From Shinisaurus crocodilurus (Eukaryota > Chordata > Lepidosauria > Squamata > Shinisauridae): a DNA stretch of 64,000 nucleotides. The stretch lies in NCBI GenBank assembly GCA_021292165.1, contig CM037879.1:243475797-243539796 (forward strand), given 5' to 3'. The position numbers were made by a program, and so were the translations under genes. The notes below the pieces were generated by a model. That model made no database searches. It was not told the DNA's origin and saw only the letters and a list, made by a program, of their open reading frames with translations. Shown in pieces: positions 9,825-22,241 of this stretch. The first letter of the stretch is position 1. Every line of letters starts with the position of its first letter.

Positions 9825-10348
9825 AACCGACTCTGGAATGACAGTAGTTCTGTCATGGTGCTCTAATAACATTTGCATTTGAAATGCCAAATGCATACAA
9901 TGTCTCAATACCATTTCAAGTTGGCTTATGAGTTGATTGATTTGCTGTAGGAAGGATGGGTGTCTATGTAATCTGGCATGGTGCTGGTAAAGTTTCTAGG
10001 TGTAATAAAAAAGTACTTTTTTCTACTCAATTGACCATGCTTTTCACTGCTCAAGTGCCAACACTAGCCACTACTCATTGGCCCAGTTCAACCATCATAT
10101 CTTGGCTAAATAAGCCCAAACATAAATGAACCAGGAGCTCTTCCATCCTGCCTTCAATGTGCTTAAATGCAGTGCACATTTAAGAATTAACCATAGTCTC
10201 CTGTTTTGTCCAAACTGGGACCAGTTTGGAACAAGTCAGGATCATAAGCCAACTTGAAATGGTATTGAGACATTGTATGCATTTGGCATTTCAAATGCAA
10301 ATGTTATTAGAGCACTGTGACAGAACTACTGTCATTCCAGAGTCGGTT
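9825..10348. repeat. 107 bp inverted repeat with ~310 bp spacer
   Basis: The left arm 9825-9931 (AACCGACTCTGGAATGACAG ... TTGGCTTATGA) and the right arm 10242-10348 are reverse complements over 107 bp. The only differences I see are two adjacent-region substitutions (TCATGG versus TCACAG). Spacer 9932-10241 contains its own weaker inverted words (CCCAGTTC / GGGACCAGTTTGG). The arms are not at recognisable transposon ends, and no target duplication is obvious. It could be the long TIRs of an unknown element or a recent local inverted duplication. Confidence 0.9.
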
Positions 10349-11640
10349 TGGATAAGACAGGAAAATGGGAACTTGTAAGCATATGTTAAGCAAAATGAAC
10401 AGCATCTGCCAATGGCACTTCATGTACTCCTAGGAACTAGAATCAAAGTCATCGAAATTGGGAATGTTCTAACACTCTAAGAGGCCCATCTGGGAGCAGA
10501 ATTTAATTGTTGTGAGAGCCTACACAGTGAGCCACAGTCAGGCTTGAAGGATTCGATTTTTATTGGTAAGTGGACATAAATGTTGATCTTTAAGTACATG
10601 GCTTTCTAAATAATTTTCATCCTTTAAGATGTGGAGGAGAACAAGTGCTGGCACATAGCATTGGTTCTCCCGGCTGCATTGAAACCTCATACTACAATTG
10701 GCAAAATGGGACAATCTGACACTTCATCTCATTTTGAAAATTATACTTTTGTTAGTGTATATTCTTGGTTGAGATACATTTAGTCATATTCCCAAAGCAT
10801 GATCAAAATTGAATCTCATTAATATTCCATAACTTTGTGAATATATACCACACCACAGACTGAACATTTAGTTATCAGATTCTGAAAAACCAGTAGGAGG
10901 AAGCATAGATATTTTCTAGGATACTTTTGTACCAGCAAGAGGATTTGTTTTTTAGGTCGGGGAAAGAGAGGTCTTCACCAAGGTCTTCATCATATGCTTA
11001 GAAAATACAGCTTCTGAACTTCTTGGCAAGAGTGAAAATTTGAAATAAAAGTTGTTTTGACTGTGACATGCACTGATCTAGTCAACAATCTGACAACTGT
11101 GTGTGCATACTGGGGACTTCCCACTAGTTTTCTAGCAAGCTAAACAATGTTTTGTAGTGGGGAAAACAGCCAATAAATTAAATGTACACAAAATAAACTT
11201 GTATACTAGTTTGAGACAGAGCTTCAAGACACTTGTATTTTAACGGAGCAGGGAACTTTCCCTACAAGCAACACACTTTCCTTTTGAGATTACGGTCAAA
11301 CTAGATGTTATGCGGAGTTCAGTGTTACTTTCCTCTGCACGTTTTCCCTCTTAAAAAAAAAATCACACCAAAGTAGCCTTGGCAATCTCAGCAGAGAAAT
11401 GGCAACTAGATGGACCGCTTAACCTTTTCCTCTCTTGTCTTTCCTTCACTGATAGTGGCAGCCTGCAGAAGTTACTTTTGATTAAGTAGTAACAGAGTGA
11501 AAGCAACTGGTAATTCTCAGTAGCATCTAGTTTGGCCTTTAAGGAGCTTAAAACCAGACCAGCTACTGCAGTGTTTGCAACAAAGACAAAAAGGAACCAA
11601 GGCCATTGTACAATTGTCCATGTCAGCTCTAGTTGCATTC
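10349..11640. other. Unassigned non-coding DNA
   Basis: AT-rich, no recognisable element or exon. A 91-residue reverse frame at 11363-11638 lacks any recognisable domain. Confidence 0.5.
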
Positions 11641-11679
11641 CACAAAATGTTAAGACAAAAATATATAATTAGCATGGAA

Positions 11680-11905
11680 GGAACCTATATATCCTGGGGG
11701 TTTTCTTGTTTTGTCAATCCCCCCTGTGGAAATTTGCTCTGGAGGATTGGGGGACCCCCACTGGAACAGTGGGAGGAAGAATTGATGAAAAACCACCTCC
11801 TCCACTCTTCCACCAGTAGGATCCCTCCACTGGATCAAATGTCTTCCTTAGATAGAAACCCTTCTACTTGCAGACAGCTAGATTTGGATCCAACCTATGG
11901 TATAT
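11680..11905 (-). repeat. Diverged MITE-like repeat, related to 36310-36480
   Basis: The words CCCCCCTGTGGAAATTTGCTCTGGAGG, GGGACCCCCACTGGAACAGTGGGAGG and TTGGATCCAACCTATGG occur here. Their reverse-complement versions occur in the same relative order near 36310-36480 (GGGTTGCATCCAATGG, CCAGTGGAAGGGAG, ACCCTCCAGAGCAAATTTG). The two stretches are inverted copies of one diverged family. Ends not defined. Confidence 0.6.
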
Positions 11906-11919
11906 GAAAATCACGATTT

Positions 11920-12610
11920 CTAAATGGGATGGTTCGCACTTGGGAAAAGGTGGAAAAGCTGCAGAACATTGAGAACAGTCAGGCCCAACCAAAAAAACTG
12001 GAGGTGGGATCTATTTGCCACTCACTTTCATGAGCAAAGACCCCTCACGTCTTTTGCTTTCCCTTGACGGCTTGCCTTTTAACAGCTGTCAAGAGAGCAC
12101 AAAGTATAAAATAAACCTATTTGCAGCCTCTCTGGGTCAATGTCCATGATTGGTGCCTGCAGCGCTTTGACAGCAGACACCTCCTAGAACATTGCCCAGC
12201 CAAGGCTTCCCATTTCAGACCCCTGCAAGTGCACACCTCCACATTTGTGCAAGACCAACTAAAATTTAAAAAAAAATTAAGGAAAATATTTCCGCAAATT
12301 TCTTGTGCTTAAAAAATTAAAAGGGGATGGCCAACCAGTGACAGTCCCTTGAATGTGCCACTTGGGCACTTTTGGAGGGGGCTGTCACCTCGCAGATTGC
12401 AAAAAGCAATCTTTGGAAAAAAGCTGCCAAGTCCCCTGGGATACCAGGTGGAGAACGGAGGGAGGGGACAACCCACAGTGACTCTGATCGTCCATATCAT
12501 GGGTTGTTCTACGAACAACCAACCCACCATTGGTTATTTGTAGGGTGCCTTACCGCAACGTGCAAACCCGCCCATCAGATCTACATTTTGTAGAGCCACC
12601 CAAGCAAGAT
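11920..12610 (+). repeat. Partial copy of the GGGTTGT fold-back family
   Basis: From about 12225 the sequence follows the right half of the large fold-back at 59448-61135: TGCAAGTGCACAC, TTTGTGCAAGACCAAC, GTGACAGTCCCTTGAATGTGCCACTTGGGCACTTTTGG versus GTGACGGTTGCTCCAAAGTGCCGTTTGGGCATTGGG. It ends with a hairpin GGGTTGTTCTACGAACAACC. The segment at 11940-11985 matches the inner part (AAAGGTGGA...CTGAGAACTGTCAG). Likely one arm plus part of the centre of a decayed copy. Confidence 0.65.
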
Positions 12611-12990
12611 CTTAGGGTAATCACAGGAAGATCTCTGCAGATGCTGCAACTGTAAAGATGACAGTTCAGTGTTCATTAAAGGGGATTAAAAATCAAGTAT
12701 GATACCATTATATCAAACTATGATGCAGCCACATTTACTATATCACTGTTCCAGTCATTCCTTCTCAAATATTATATTAGAGAAGACAAAAGCAACTAAA
12801 ATTAAAGAAGAGGAAAGGCATCAGACATCAGGGCTTATGTTTAGAACAGTCAGAGGGGTGGAACCTTTTTAGAATTGTCAACTTTGTTGAGAAAAACTAT
12901 TTTTGCTCTCACACTAGAACACTGAGTCATCCAGGGAAATCAACAGCAGGCTTAGAACAAACAAAACATTTCCTCCTCAAAATGAAAGAT
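12611..12990. other. Unassigned non-coding DNA
   Basis: Nothing recognised. Confidence 0.5.
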
Positions 12991-12994
12991 TAGT

Positions 12995-13244
12995 TTATTT
13001 TATTTTATATATTTTATTATATTTATACCCCACCTTTTTTCCCTGCAAGGAACCCAAGGTGGCTTACATAATCCTCCTCCTCCTCTCCATTTTATCCTCA
13101 TAACAACCCTGTGAGGTAGGTTAGGCTGAGAGTCAGTGACTGGCCCAAAGTCACCCAGTGAGTTTCATGGCCGAGCAGGGACTAGAACCCAGATCTACTG
13201 AGTTCCAGTCCAACTCTCTAACCACTACGCCACACTGGCTCTCA
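12995..13244 (-). mobile_element. tRNA-derived SINE
   Basis: Read on the minus strand it starts AGCCAGTGTGGCGTAGTGGTTAG (A-box-like), has a B-box-like GGTTCTAGTCC, then a conserved core CACTGGGTGACTTTGGGCC, CTCAGCCTAACCTACCTCAC and a 3' end GGTGGGGTATAAATATAATAAA followed by an AT-rich tail. This is the common reptile tRNA SINE with a LINE-like tail. Related fragments are at 16835-16945, 39125-39228 and around the hAT at 62911. It is not a tRNA gene. Confidence 0.88.
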
Positions 13245-13269
13245 ATTATGAAGCATAGATATAAAACAG

Positions 13270-13393
13270 CCTACCCCCAACCCTTCTGATGTGTTAGGCT
13301 ACAACTCCCATGATCTCCAGCCACAAAGTCCAATCTTGGGGACGATGGAAGTTGCACTCCCAACACATCTGGAGGGTACTGGGTTAGGGAAGG
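13270..13393. mobile_element. Palindromic hAT MITE copy
   Basis: CCCCCAACCCTTCTGATGTGTT...CTACAACTCCCATGATC on the left and CACATCTGGAGGGTACTGGGTTAGGG on the right match the family at 2885-3020. Terminal bases have decayed. Confidence 0.75.
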
Positions 13394-13467
13394 ATGGTGT
13401 AAGAACTTGTGAGTGAAACTCCCTGTGTTTCTTGTGAACCTCCCTGTAGCATCTGGCTATTGGTCAA

Positions 13468-13574
13468 GATGAGCCTTCCTCAACCTGGTACCCTCCAGAT
13501 GTTTTGCACTTCAATCCCCGTCTGCTCCAGCAAGCATGACCAACTTCTGGAGGGCACCAGGTTGGGGAAGACTC
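13468..13574. mobile_element. Palindromic hAT MITE copy
   Basis: CCTTCCTCAACCTGGTACCC...CCAGATGTTTTG left, TTCTGGAGGGCACCAGGTTGGGGAAG right. Same family as 13270-13393, from which it is separated by about 75 bp. Confidence 0.78.
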
Positions 13575-15142
13575 CTCAAGACAGAATGCTGAACTACATG
13601 GATCTTGAGCAAGAAAGGTAATTCTTGTATCCTAATGTACACAACTACTTTTGGATCTCTGAATCCTCAAAGGGCCACATAAAATATATGTTGTAGTTAC
13701 CAATTCTTGTAGTCTGCCACCTCATTTACCAGCTAATCCACCATGCAGAATACACTAAACTTTAAAATGGGCTATGTATTCAAACTCAAGATGTGGCTTT
13801 TATATGTAGGTTATTGTCCTACTAATATGTTCTGTTATAATATTAAGCTCAAGGCCCAGGCCAATAGCTGTTTGATATCTTAACACAGCTATATTCTGAT
13901 CCATGGCTGAGCAACACTATGCCACAAAGAATTGTAAAATAGGGAGCTGGCTAGAGTAGATGAATTTCTCATTTATCTTCATGCATGCTGAAAACACAGC
14001 CTGCCCACAAAATGATTACAGCCACAAAAGGAAGCTTCACATCCAAGACTGCCATGCACATGGTAACACAACTTCCTCCCCATCACTTTCCTACATACGC
14101 CTGAAACCAGTTGCTTCCTGCCCTGCCTGCATAACTGAACAGTTTTCCTCTGCAAAACACACCACTTCACCTCAAATCAGAGGTATGAAAAGACAACCTG
14201 AAACATCCATTTTCCATATGCTATGGTGAGTATGATCAGCAGCCACCCTTCCTCCCAGCTTTGAAGCTGAGGTGGGCCAGGATTATCTGGGCAGTTGCAA
14301 GGCAATCCATCACCTCCTCAGCTCCAAAGTTGGGAAGAAGACTAGGGATTGCTTGGCAGCAAACCTTGGTCATGCAGGGCCAAAATGGCAAACTCCAACC
14401 CTGGTCTTTGCTGCTTCAGAGCAGGAAAGGTGAAGGAAAGTGTTGATTGCTGCTACCTGAAGGTGCTTGTGCTGCTTTCAATCAATGGTGTACAACAGTG
14501 CATGCTCCCCACCTAGCCTTTCCCTAGAGTAAGGCGGCGGGGGTGTGTGTGTTGAGACTCCTCCTCTTAAGCTACAGTCCTACCACCTAGAACTAGCGCT
14601 GGAATTATGGGACTTATTGCCCAGTGCAGATACTTAGGAGGTAAAACATCAGATACCGTAGTTTAAATACTCCACTTTGGCTTTACATATGAAGCCATAA
14701 GCACAAGATAATGCAATTCCCTCTCATTTTGCGACCACTTCACATTATCTCAGCATCTGCTGGAACTTCAGCTACATAAACATACCCCTGGAGGCAGTAA
14801 TCACCAAGGCTATAATTTACAACATTTCACTAACCCTAAAAAAGCAAAGACAACACAGACTGAGATCAAGAACTCCACACATCATGTTCTTCATGCATAC
14901 CAGGGTTTTCCCTCTGGTAGCCCCAAAAGTCACACTTGAAGGCCAGAAAACTTTCCAGAATAGCATTCAAAGAAGGGGCTGCACCTAGAACTGTCTATTC
15001 CTGTGCAAGCACTTTGAGCATAGGAACTCTTTGGATCCCAATCATATCTGTACACAGAACTAGGAAAAAGTGGTCAAAATATTTCAATCTCTGAATGAAA
15101 AAAGTAGCTGGAGATTTCTGAAACAAATTAAAACAGTTGGGG
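13575..15142. other. Unassigned non-coding DNA
   Basis: Short chance frames only (13960-14229, 14261-14446). No exon structure or repeat ends recognised. Confidence 0.5.
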
Positions 15143-15270
15143 TTGGATCTAGAGTTAGTCATGCTTAGAGTAGAACCACTGAAATCAATGGGACTTAAGT
15201 TAGTCATGACTAACTTGTGTCCCATTAATTTGAATGGGTCTACTCTAAGAATGACTAACTCTGGATCCAA
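15143..15270. mobile_element. 128 bp near-perfect palindrome (MITE)
   Basis: Centre at 15206/15207 within AGTTAGTCATGACTAACTT. The arms TTGGATCTAGAGTTAGTCAT and ATGACTAACTCTGGATCCAA mark the ends. The inner motif ...CAATGGGACTTA / TGTCCCATT matches a common reptile repeat (compare 48652-48742 and 57112-57185). Non-coding. Confidence 0.88.
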
Positions 15271-15327
15271 TCTATTGTGGCGGGTAAATCCTAACCTAAA
15301 TAAGTTCCCCAACTACTTATGTATAAG

Positions 15328-15473
15328 CAGTGCTTTTTTTCTGGAGAAAAGGGTACCGGAACTCTTGGATTACATTTCCTCGGGAGTAGATGGCGATTAA
15401 ATTGTAATGCAATTAATAGAAGAAAAGGTGCTGGAACTCAGTTCCGGTGAGTTCCACCAGAAAAAAAGCCCTG
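15328..15473. mobile_element. hAT MITE with 8 bp target duplication
   Basis: Begins CAGTGCTTTTTTTCTGGAG and ends CACCAGAAAAAAAGCCCTG, so the TIR is CAGKGCTTTTTTTCTGG. Flanked by identical 8 bp TGTATAAG at 15320-15327 and 15474-15481. The inner parts are also inverted (GGTACCGGAACTC / GAACTCAGTTCC). 146 bp, no coding capacity. Confidence 0.93.
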
Positions 15474-15481
15474 TGTATAAG

Positions 15482-16830
15482 AAGGAAAGCAAACTTTCCT
15501 TTACCAACTCAGCAACTCAACTCATTGGTGTCTCCAAGGGGTTTAAAAGTTTTCACTAATTATCTGAAGATTACACTTTAAAGCACTTTTATTCATTTGT
15601 GATAGTCTCACAAAAAACTAAATACGTTACAAAAACTGGCTTTAGCATAGCCTGCAGCAAGCTAGTTTGTATGAATTCATGCTGCTCACTATCAGAATAC
15701 CAATATTAACAGTTCAGTTACTGCCTTCTAAGAGCTAAAAGCATGAGGTTTCACTAGATGAGTACTATGATGTCATGGAATGTTTGCAAACATCCTTAAG
15801 CTCAGGGGAAGCCTACTACAAGAAAAATGTTGATGAACAGTGCCGTTTCCATATGGGAAAGTACGGCTAGTTTGGCTGTAAGAAAGATTTCACACAGGGC
15901 CTAGAGACCAAAGATCTGTGCAGAGGAAAGGATGCAGACAGGTAGCCTGAAGGCTGGAAGGGTGAGAGGAACTTTGTCTCTAGCTTTCCTTTGCCTGTTC
16001 CAAAGACACAGTAGACAGTGGGCTTCAAGGCAGGAAATTTAAGTTAGTCATGTGACCATTACAAAAACTGATGGTTATATATTGTGAAATAATGGCCAAT
16101 ATAAAACATTACTTTTAAAACCATAAGAGCAAAATCCACAGGATTGCATTCCCCTTAGAAGGAAGCCTCTGATCTCAGAAGCTTCCAAGTATACAATGCC
16201 CTTCCGGGCTACTGCTAGCTAGTGAAACTGTGAAATTAACTATTATTTGTGGCTAACAATGTTGTGCAGATATACATGTACAGTATTAGAATATTTAAGA
16301 CAGAACAGTAGTTCAGCCTGTACTCTGAATCCTAAGGAGAGCCCAAAAAGTTACAAATTTTGTTTAAAATTAAAATGAAAACGGTTTGTTAAATTTCTTA
16401 GTCCCTCCAAGGGACGAAGAGTAGACACAACAACTAAAAAAAGAGATGATGTGTTTTTTAAACATGCTTATGGAGACAGCACAGGATTCCCTGCTCCTAA
16501 GTGATGCATGTAACACAAGACTCCTCCAGGAATGGGGAACATAGAGGCTTTGCTCCCATCTTTTCCATTACATGATACCAGTTTTATTAAAAGTAGCAAG
16601 TCAGAGGCATTTTCACTTTATGGAATAACTGATTACAAATATTGTAAGAGGCAGTCAGTGAACAATATTTGACCAGTTTACTAGCATACCAATCTACTGC
16701 AGCATTTAGGAGACAAGGAGCTAGTGATACAATGAGCCTAGCAAGAGAAGGGACTGTGTACAGTAAGTAGAAAACAGATCTATTTTTGAAAGGATGACAG
16801 CCTCTAATAATAACATTTGAATCCCACCCC
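15482..16830. other. Unassigned non-coding DNA
   Basis: AT-rich, nothing recognised. Confidence 0.5.
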
Positions 16831-16834
16831 TCAA

Positions 16835-16945
16835 GGCACTCAGAGCAGTGTTTTTTAAACTCCCATGAGATATGAATGGTTTGGTTCAAGATTTGAACAA
16901 GGGCTTCCCAAACTCAACACTAGCCACCATACCACGCTGGCAATG
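16835..16945 (-). mobile_element. Old tRNA-SINE fragment
   Basis: On the minus strand CCAGCGTGGTATGGTGGCTAGTGTTGAGTTTGG...CCCTTGTTCAAATC corresponds to the head (A-box, B-box region) of the SINE at 12995-13244, strongly diverged. Confidence 0.6.
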
Positions 16946-18585
16946 GAGTGCAGGGGACTCTAAGCTAAGAGAGAAGCAATGTTAATGCAGCAGTGGAAGG
17001 GCTGCTGAAATTGAACCAAGTATCTACTTGGGTTGAATATGTTGTGCTGCCTATATGGTATATGTAGTTTGTCTCTACTAGTACTTAAAGAAGCTTGACA
17101 CACATTATAGAATAATCATAAGCAAGATATAGTTTCCAGAAGCTTTCACTGATATATTTCCATCTGCATATATCCTTGGGTTCCGAACTACCAGTATTAT
17201 TATACTGTATTACTACAAGGGGGACCTGCAAGAAAATGTTTCAGTGTAGAGTGCTCCTTTGCAGGGTTCCAGCCAGGCCCTCCTCCATGATACTCCATCC
17301 TATGCCTCCTGCCTGCTGGTTTTGTTTCCCCCAACCAGTTAGCCAACATTCTGTGACCACTGAGTATGCTCAGTACTCACTGGGCTGTTTGGGTTGTATT
17401 GTTATTTTTTTACTTCTGCAAACCTTGGGGTTCCCACAAGCATGAAAATACCTCCCTCTTGTGTGTGTGTGGTACTGTTTTGTCTACATTAGCAACAGCA
17501 CTCACAGCCTGAACACCAGAAATAGAGGGAATTATTGAAACTTGAACAGTCTCCTCAAACCCTTAGCAGTTATACTTTCCCCCATCTGCTGTGCCATTTC
17601 CTATGCTCTGAAGAAAGCTCAAGTCAGCTTTTCTATTTTTGTTTAAAATGTCAACTTCCCAACTTTGATTGGTTTGGTATCCCATTTCATTTCCATAGTT
17701 TAAGCATCCAAGCTCTTTGGCAACATGTGGCAAATCATACTAAAAGATACTGTAAACTCTTGCTGGATACCACCGTGATGACCACCCCTGCACAACGCAC
17801 ACACACACCTCGACTCTCCCATCAAGTTTTCAGAAGACAACTCAGTCTCCTTAAGGTACAGGCCTGCTAGCTGCCTCCAAGATCTAAGGACTCAAATAGT
17901 AACTGTAGCTATGGCAACCTGTCAGACACCAAGAGAAATTTTCCAAACCACAGTGTCTGAAGTCACTATAAACCTTCAAACCACATTACTACTACTACTA
18001 CTACATACTTTACAAGGGAACACAAAAAAAAATCAGTGACCTGGTTGAAAGCTCTCTACCTAAAAAGTGAGATTTAAAATATAAGTAGCCAACCCACAGT
18101 GTGCAATACCAATGTCTTCAACATTACCTCAAGTTGATAAAACTATCTGCCTACCAAACACACAACTTTTCAAATGCAAGAAGATGGTTTCATTTACCTA
18201 TTGGACAGGAAAGTTAAGTGTTGCTTTTCCAAAAACAGTTCTAAACTGTATCTTTCAAGTCAAGAAGAGCACAAATTATCAAAACATTGTATAGAGAGGG
18301 GTAGATGTGCTGCACTTAGGTATACAGCAGACATTGTAAATGTGGCCACACACTTAGTAAGCCAAACCAAAGCCTAAACTCCTATCATCAACCCATGCCA
18401 AGTGTATTCAAGCTGCTTTTCCTCTGATTCAGTAGGGGTTTATTATCCATTCAAAGAATCTCATTTCAGCTACCTGCTACGTTTGTAAATACAAAATCCA
18501 GGATATGAGGGAAATGCATATATTATACACCAGGACTGGGATCCAAAGCTATGCATATAGAATGCCATGTACATACTAAAGCTTT
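16946..18585. other. Unassigned non-coding DNA with short simple repeats
   Basis: Contains a (GT)n run near 17461 and (CTA)n at about 17989-18003. No recognisable exon. The 111-residue frame at 17535-17870 has no domain. Confidence 0.5.
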
Positions 18586-18899
18586 TTTTTTTAGTATCCC
18601 TTCATACTTGTGATTTGTGGACCTGTGCCAGCTGCTCTCGCCAGGGCAAGGCTTCATCTGCCGGCCCAAGGAGCGGGCACGTGACGCCCCGGCGATGTCA
18701 CCGCCGAAGAGGAGTCACAAGGGCAAGGGCAACCCCCCTAACATTTTCCTATTTGGTTTCCTCTGGGGGAGGGATTGTTTCCCCCCCTTCCCTGAGGATG
18801 TGCCGTGGAGGGCAGTTATGGGGCCTTGTGGGGGAATGTGTGGGGGCACCAATCAGTGTAGTGACAGGTAGAGGGAGATATGGTGTTGGGAGGAGGACT

Positions 18900-21600
18900 A
18901 GCCAGATAAGGGGAACGTGGCCCAGACAATTAATGGCTGTGCTGTGTTACAGCCCTCCTCGCACCCAGATGTTTGGTGGTTGCCCTATCAGCCTGCCCTC
19001 GGATCTCTGGATGCTGCTTCTAAATGACAGATCGGTCCAAAGTAAGACCTCCCTCATCCATGACTTAATAGTGGATGAGGTGGCCGATCTGGCATGTATC
19101 ACTGAGACCTGGGTGGGTGAACAGGGAGGAGTCAGCCTCTCTCAGCTCTGCCCACCGGGGTACTTGGTGTAGCATCAGGGTAGACCTGAAGGCCGGGGAG
19201 GGGGGGTTGCTGTGGTCTATACAAATTCATTCTCTCTCTCCAGGCTCCCTGTCTTTCTGTCTACTGGTCTGGAGTGTTTGTACCTTGTGTTGGGCCAGCG
19301 GGACAGATTGGGGATTCTGTTGGTGTACCGCCCACCCCGCTGCTCAACAGACTCCCTATCTGAGCTGACAGAGATGGTCTCGGTTGCGATGTTGAGGTTC
19401 CCCAGGCTGTTGGTCCTGGGAGACGTTAACATACATGAAGAGGGCATCCTATCTGGGGCGGTTCAGGATTTCATGGACTCCATGACGACCATGGGACTGT
19501 CCCAACATGTCATCGGCCCAACGCATGTAGCAGGGCACACTCTAGATCTGTTTCTTTCAGCCAGGCACGGGGACAGTGATCTGAAGGTGGGGGACTTTGA
19601 ATCGGTCCCTTTGTTATGGTCAGATCACTGCCCGCTGAGATTTAGACTGACGGCAACTTTTCCCCTTTGCAAGGGTGGGGGACCTATTAAGATGGTCTGC
19701 CCCCAGAGGCTAATGGATCTGGATGGTTTCCAGAGTGACCTCAGGGGGGTTCCAGCTGATATGGCTGGTGGTCCTGTCAAATCCCTGGTTGATCTCTGGA
19801 ATAGGGAGATGACCCGGGCAGTTGACACGATTGCTCCTGAGCACCCTCTCTGTAGTAGAGCTTGTACAGCTCCATGGTACACCCCAGAGTTGAGAGCGAT
19901 GAAACAAAATAGGAGACGGCCCGAGTGCAGATGGAGAAAAACTCCTAGTGGATGCAATCGAGCCCTAGTTTGTGCCTACAATCGGGTATATTTAGGGGCA
20001 GTGAGGGCGGCAAAGAAACAATATCTCACTGTCTCTATCCAATCTTTCATTTGCTGCCCAGCAGAGCTTTTTAGGGTTGTCCGGGGCCTATTACATGCTG
20101 GCCCCAAGGACATTCTGGACCCCTCTGAGGCCCGCTGTGATATGTTTACTAGGCACTTCCAGGAAAAAATATCTTGCATCCGCCGGGACTTGGAACTCCT
20201 ATGTTATGGCAGTTGAATCAGGTGAGGTTCCTAGAGCACAGCCTGGTCCAGTTATCTTGGATGAGTTTCAGTTGGTACAGCTCGAGGATGTTGACAAGGT
20301 GCTTGGACAGGTTCGTGCAACTACAGCCGCACTGGACACTTGCCCCTCCTGGCTCATAAAAACAAGCAGGAAGGGAACAGCCAGCTGGGCCAGGGAGGTG
20401 ATCAATGCCTCCTTGCGAGAGGGAGTGGTCCCATGCCACTTGAAAGAAGCGGTGGTGAGGCTGCTCCTGAAGAAACCCTTCCTGCACCTGGAACTTAATA
20501 ACTTTAGGCCAGTAGCGAATGTTCCATTCCTGGGCAAGGTCCTAGAGAGGGTAGTGGCCAACCAGCTCCAGGCGCTCTTGGATGAGACTGATTATCTGGA
20601 TCCATTTCAGTCAGGGCTCAGGCCTGGTTTTGGCACAGAAACAGCTTTGGTAGCCCTGTATGACAACCTGTTGGGAGAGAGACAGAGGGAGTGTGACCCT
20701 GTTGATACTCCTGGATCTCTCAGCGGATTTCAATACCATCGACCATGGTATCCTTCTGGGGCAGCTGTCTCAGTTGGGGGTACTGCATTGCAGTGGTTCC
20801 GCTCCTACTTGGATGGCTACCTCCAGAAGCTGGTGCTTGAGGAATACTGCTCGGCCCCATGGACTCTCCAGTATGGGGTTCCTCAGGGGTCAGTCTTATC
20901 TCAACATATGCATGAAACCGCCGAGTGGGGTTATCCAGAGTTTTGGAGTGCGTTGCCATCAGTATGCTGATGACACGCAGCTCTATTTCTCCTTTTCATA
21001 TTCAGCAGGTGAAGCTGTGGATGTGCTAAATCGGTGCCTGTCTGTGACAATGGACTGGATGAGGGCTAACAAACTGAAGCTCAGTCCAGACAAGACTGAG
21101 ATGCTGTTGGTGAGTGGTTCCTCTGACCAGATGGAGGGTGTTCAACCTGTTCTGGATGGGGTTGCATTCCCCTTGAAGGAGCAGGTCCGTAGCTTGAGGG
21201 TTCTCCTTGAACCATCTTTGCCACTTGAGGTTCAAGTGGCCTCAATGGCACGAAGTGCCTTCTACCAGCTTCAGCTGGTGGCCCAGCTATGTTCATATCT
21301 GGACAGGGATAGCTTGAATACAGTAATCTATGCTCTGGGAATCTCAAAGCTAGACTACTGCAATGCACTTTACATGGGGCTGCCCTTGAAGACTGTTCAG
21401 AAGCCGCAGCTTGTGCAAAATGCGGCAGCCAGACTTATTAGTGGGACCAGAAGGTCCAAACACATAACACCAGTTCTGGCCCGCTAGCACTGGCTGCCTG
21501 TATGCTTCCGAGCCTGATTCAAGGAGCTGGTCTTAACCTTTAGAGCCATACATGGCTTGGGACCACAATACGATGAAATGCCTCTTCCAACCACAATTTA
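18900..21600 (+). pseudogene. L2 ORF2 pseudogene: APE endonuclease + reverse transcriptase
   Basis: Endonuclease signatures in order: LLLNDRSVQSK (N motif), ACITETWV (E motif), stop at TAG 19170, GGGVAVVY, LVLGDVNIHEEG (D-x-N), GPTHVAGHTLDLFLS, LLWSDHCPL (catalytic SDH). Then the linker (AAKKQYLTVSIQSFICCPAELF), a frame shift near 20200, RT finger (FRPVANVPFLGKVLERVV) and QSGLRPGFGTETALVAL. A shift near 20700 separates motif A (LLDLSADFNTIDHG, in another frame). Motif B is partly deleted around GVPQGSVLS/ICMKPPSG, and motif C is QYADDTQLYF. The C-terminus is interrupted by a TAG at 21485. At least four disruptions, so it is a pseudogene. Confidence 0.9.
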
Positions 21601-21994
21601 CCTGGACACTATGCTCAACATCTGGGGCCTTCCTCCAGTTGCCACCTCTGAGGGAGGCTCAGAGAGCAGTGACCAGAGGGAGGGCCTTCTCTGTGGTAGT
21701 CCCCCCCCCACTCTGGAACAAGCTCCCCCGAGGCCCACCTGGCACCAACTCTACAATCCTTTTGGCGCCAGGTTAAGACTGCCCTCTATGTTGAGGCTTT
21801 TAACAACTCTAAATAGTGCATGGTGGGGTGGTTATTTTTAATATTTTTGTGTCATTTTAAACTTGGTTTTATTTTTTTATAATGTTTTTATTGTGTATGT
21901 TTTATATTGTATCATTGTGTCTTCTATTGATTGTTGTAAACCGCCCAGAGAGCTTCGGCTGTTGGGCAGTATATAAATAAAATTAATAATAATA

Positions 21995-22241
21995 CAGTAA
22001 TACCTTGGATTGCAAGTAACTTGGTTTGAGAGAGTTTTGCAAGACAAGCAAATTTTTACATATTTATTTATTTATTTATTTGATATACAAGTGATGTCTT
22101 GCAATACAAGTACTGTAGTACAGCTTAAATTAAAAATCTCTGTACAAATTTTGTTGGGGGGATTTCGTTTTGATATAAGAGTGTTTTGGATTACAAGCAC
22201 GTTTCTGGAACGAATTATGCTCTCAATCCAAGGCATGACTG
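21995..22241. mobile_element. TA-flanked mariner-type MITE (copy 1)
   Basis: Begins CAGTAATACCTTGGATTGC and ends CAATCCAAGGCATGACTG, bounded by TA at 21993-21994 and 22242-22243. Inner words AAGTAACTTGGTTTGAGAG and TGCAAGACAAGC are shared with the copy at 32520-32777. Inserted in the (AAT)n tail of L2 copy B, so it is younger than that copy. Contains a (TTTA)n run. Confidence 0.9.

Noticed and set aside
18112..18377. Small frames before the L2 as an ORF1 protein
   Set aside because: They are stop-bounded chance frames in AT-rich DNA upstream of the L2 leader, without coiled-coil or RNA-binding signature.
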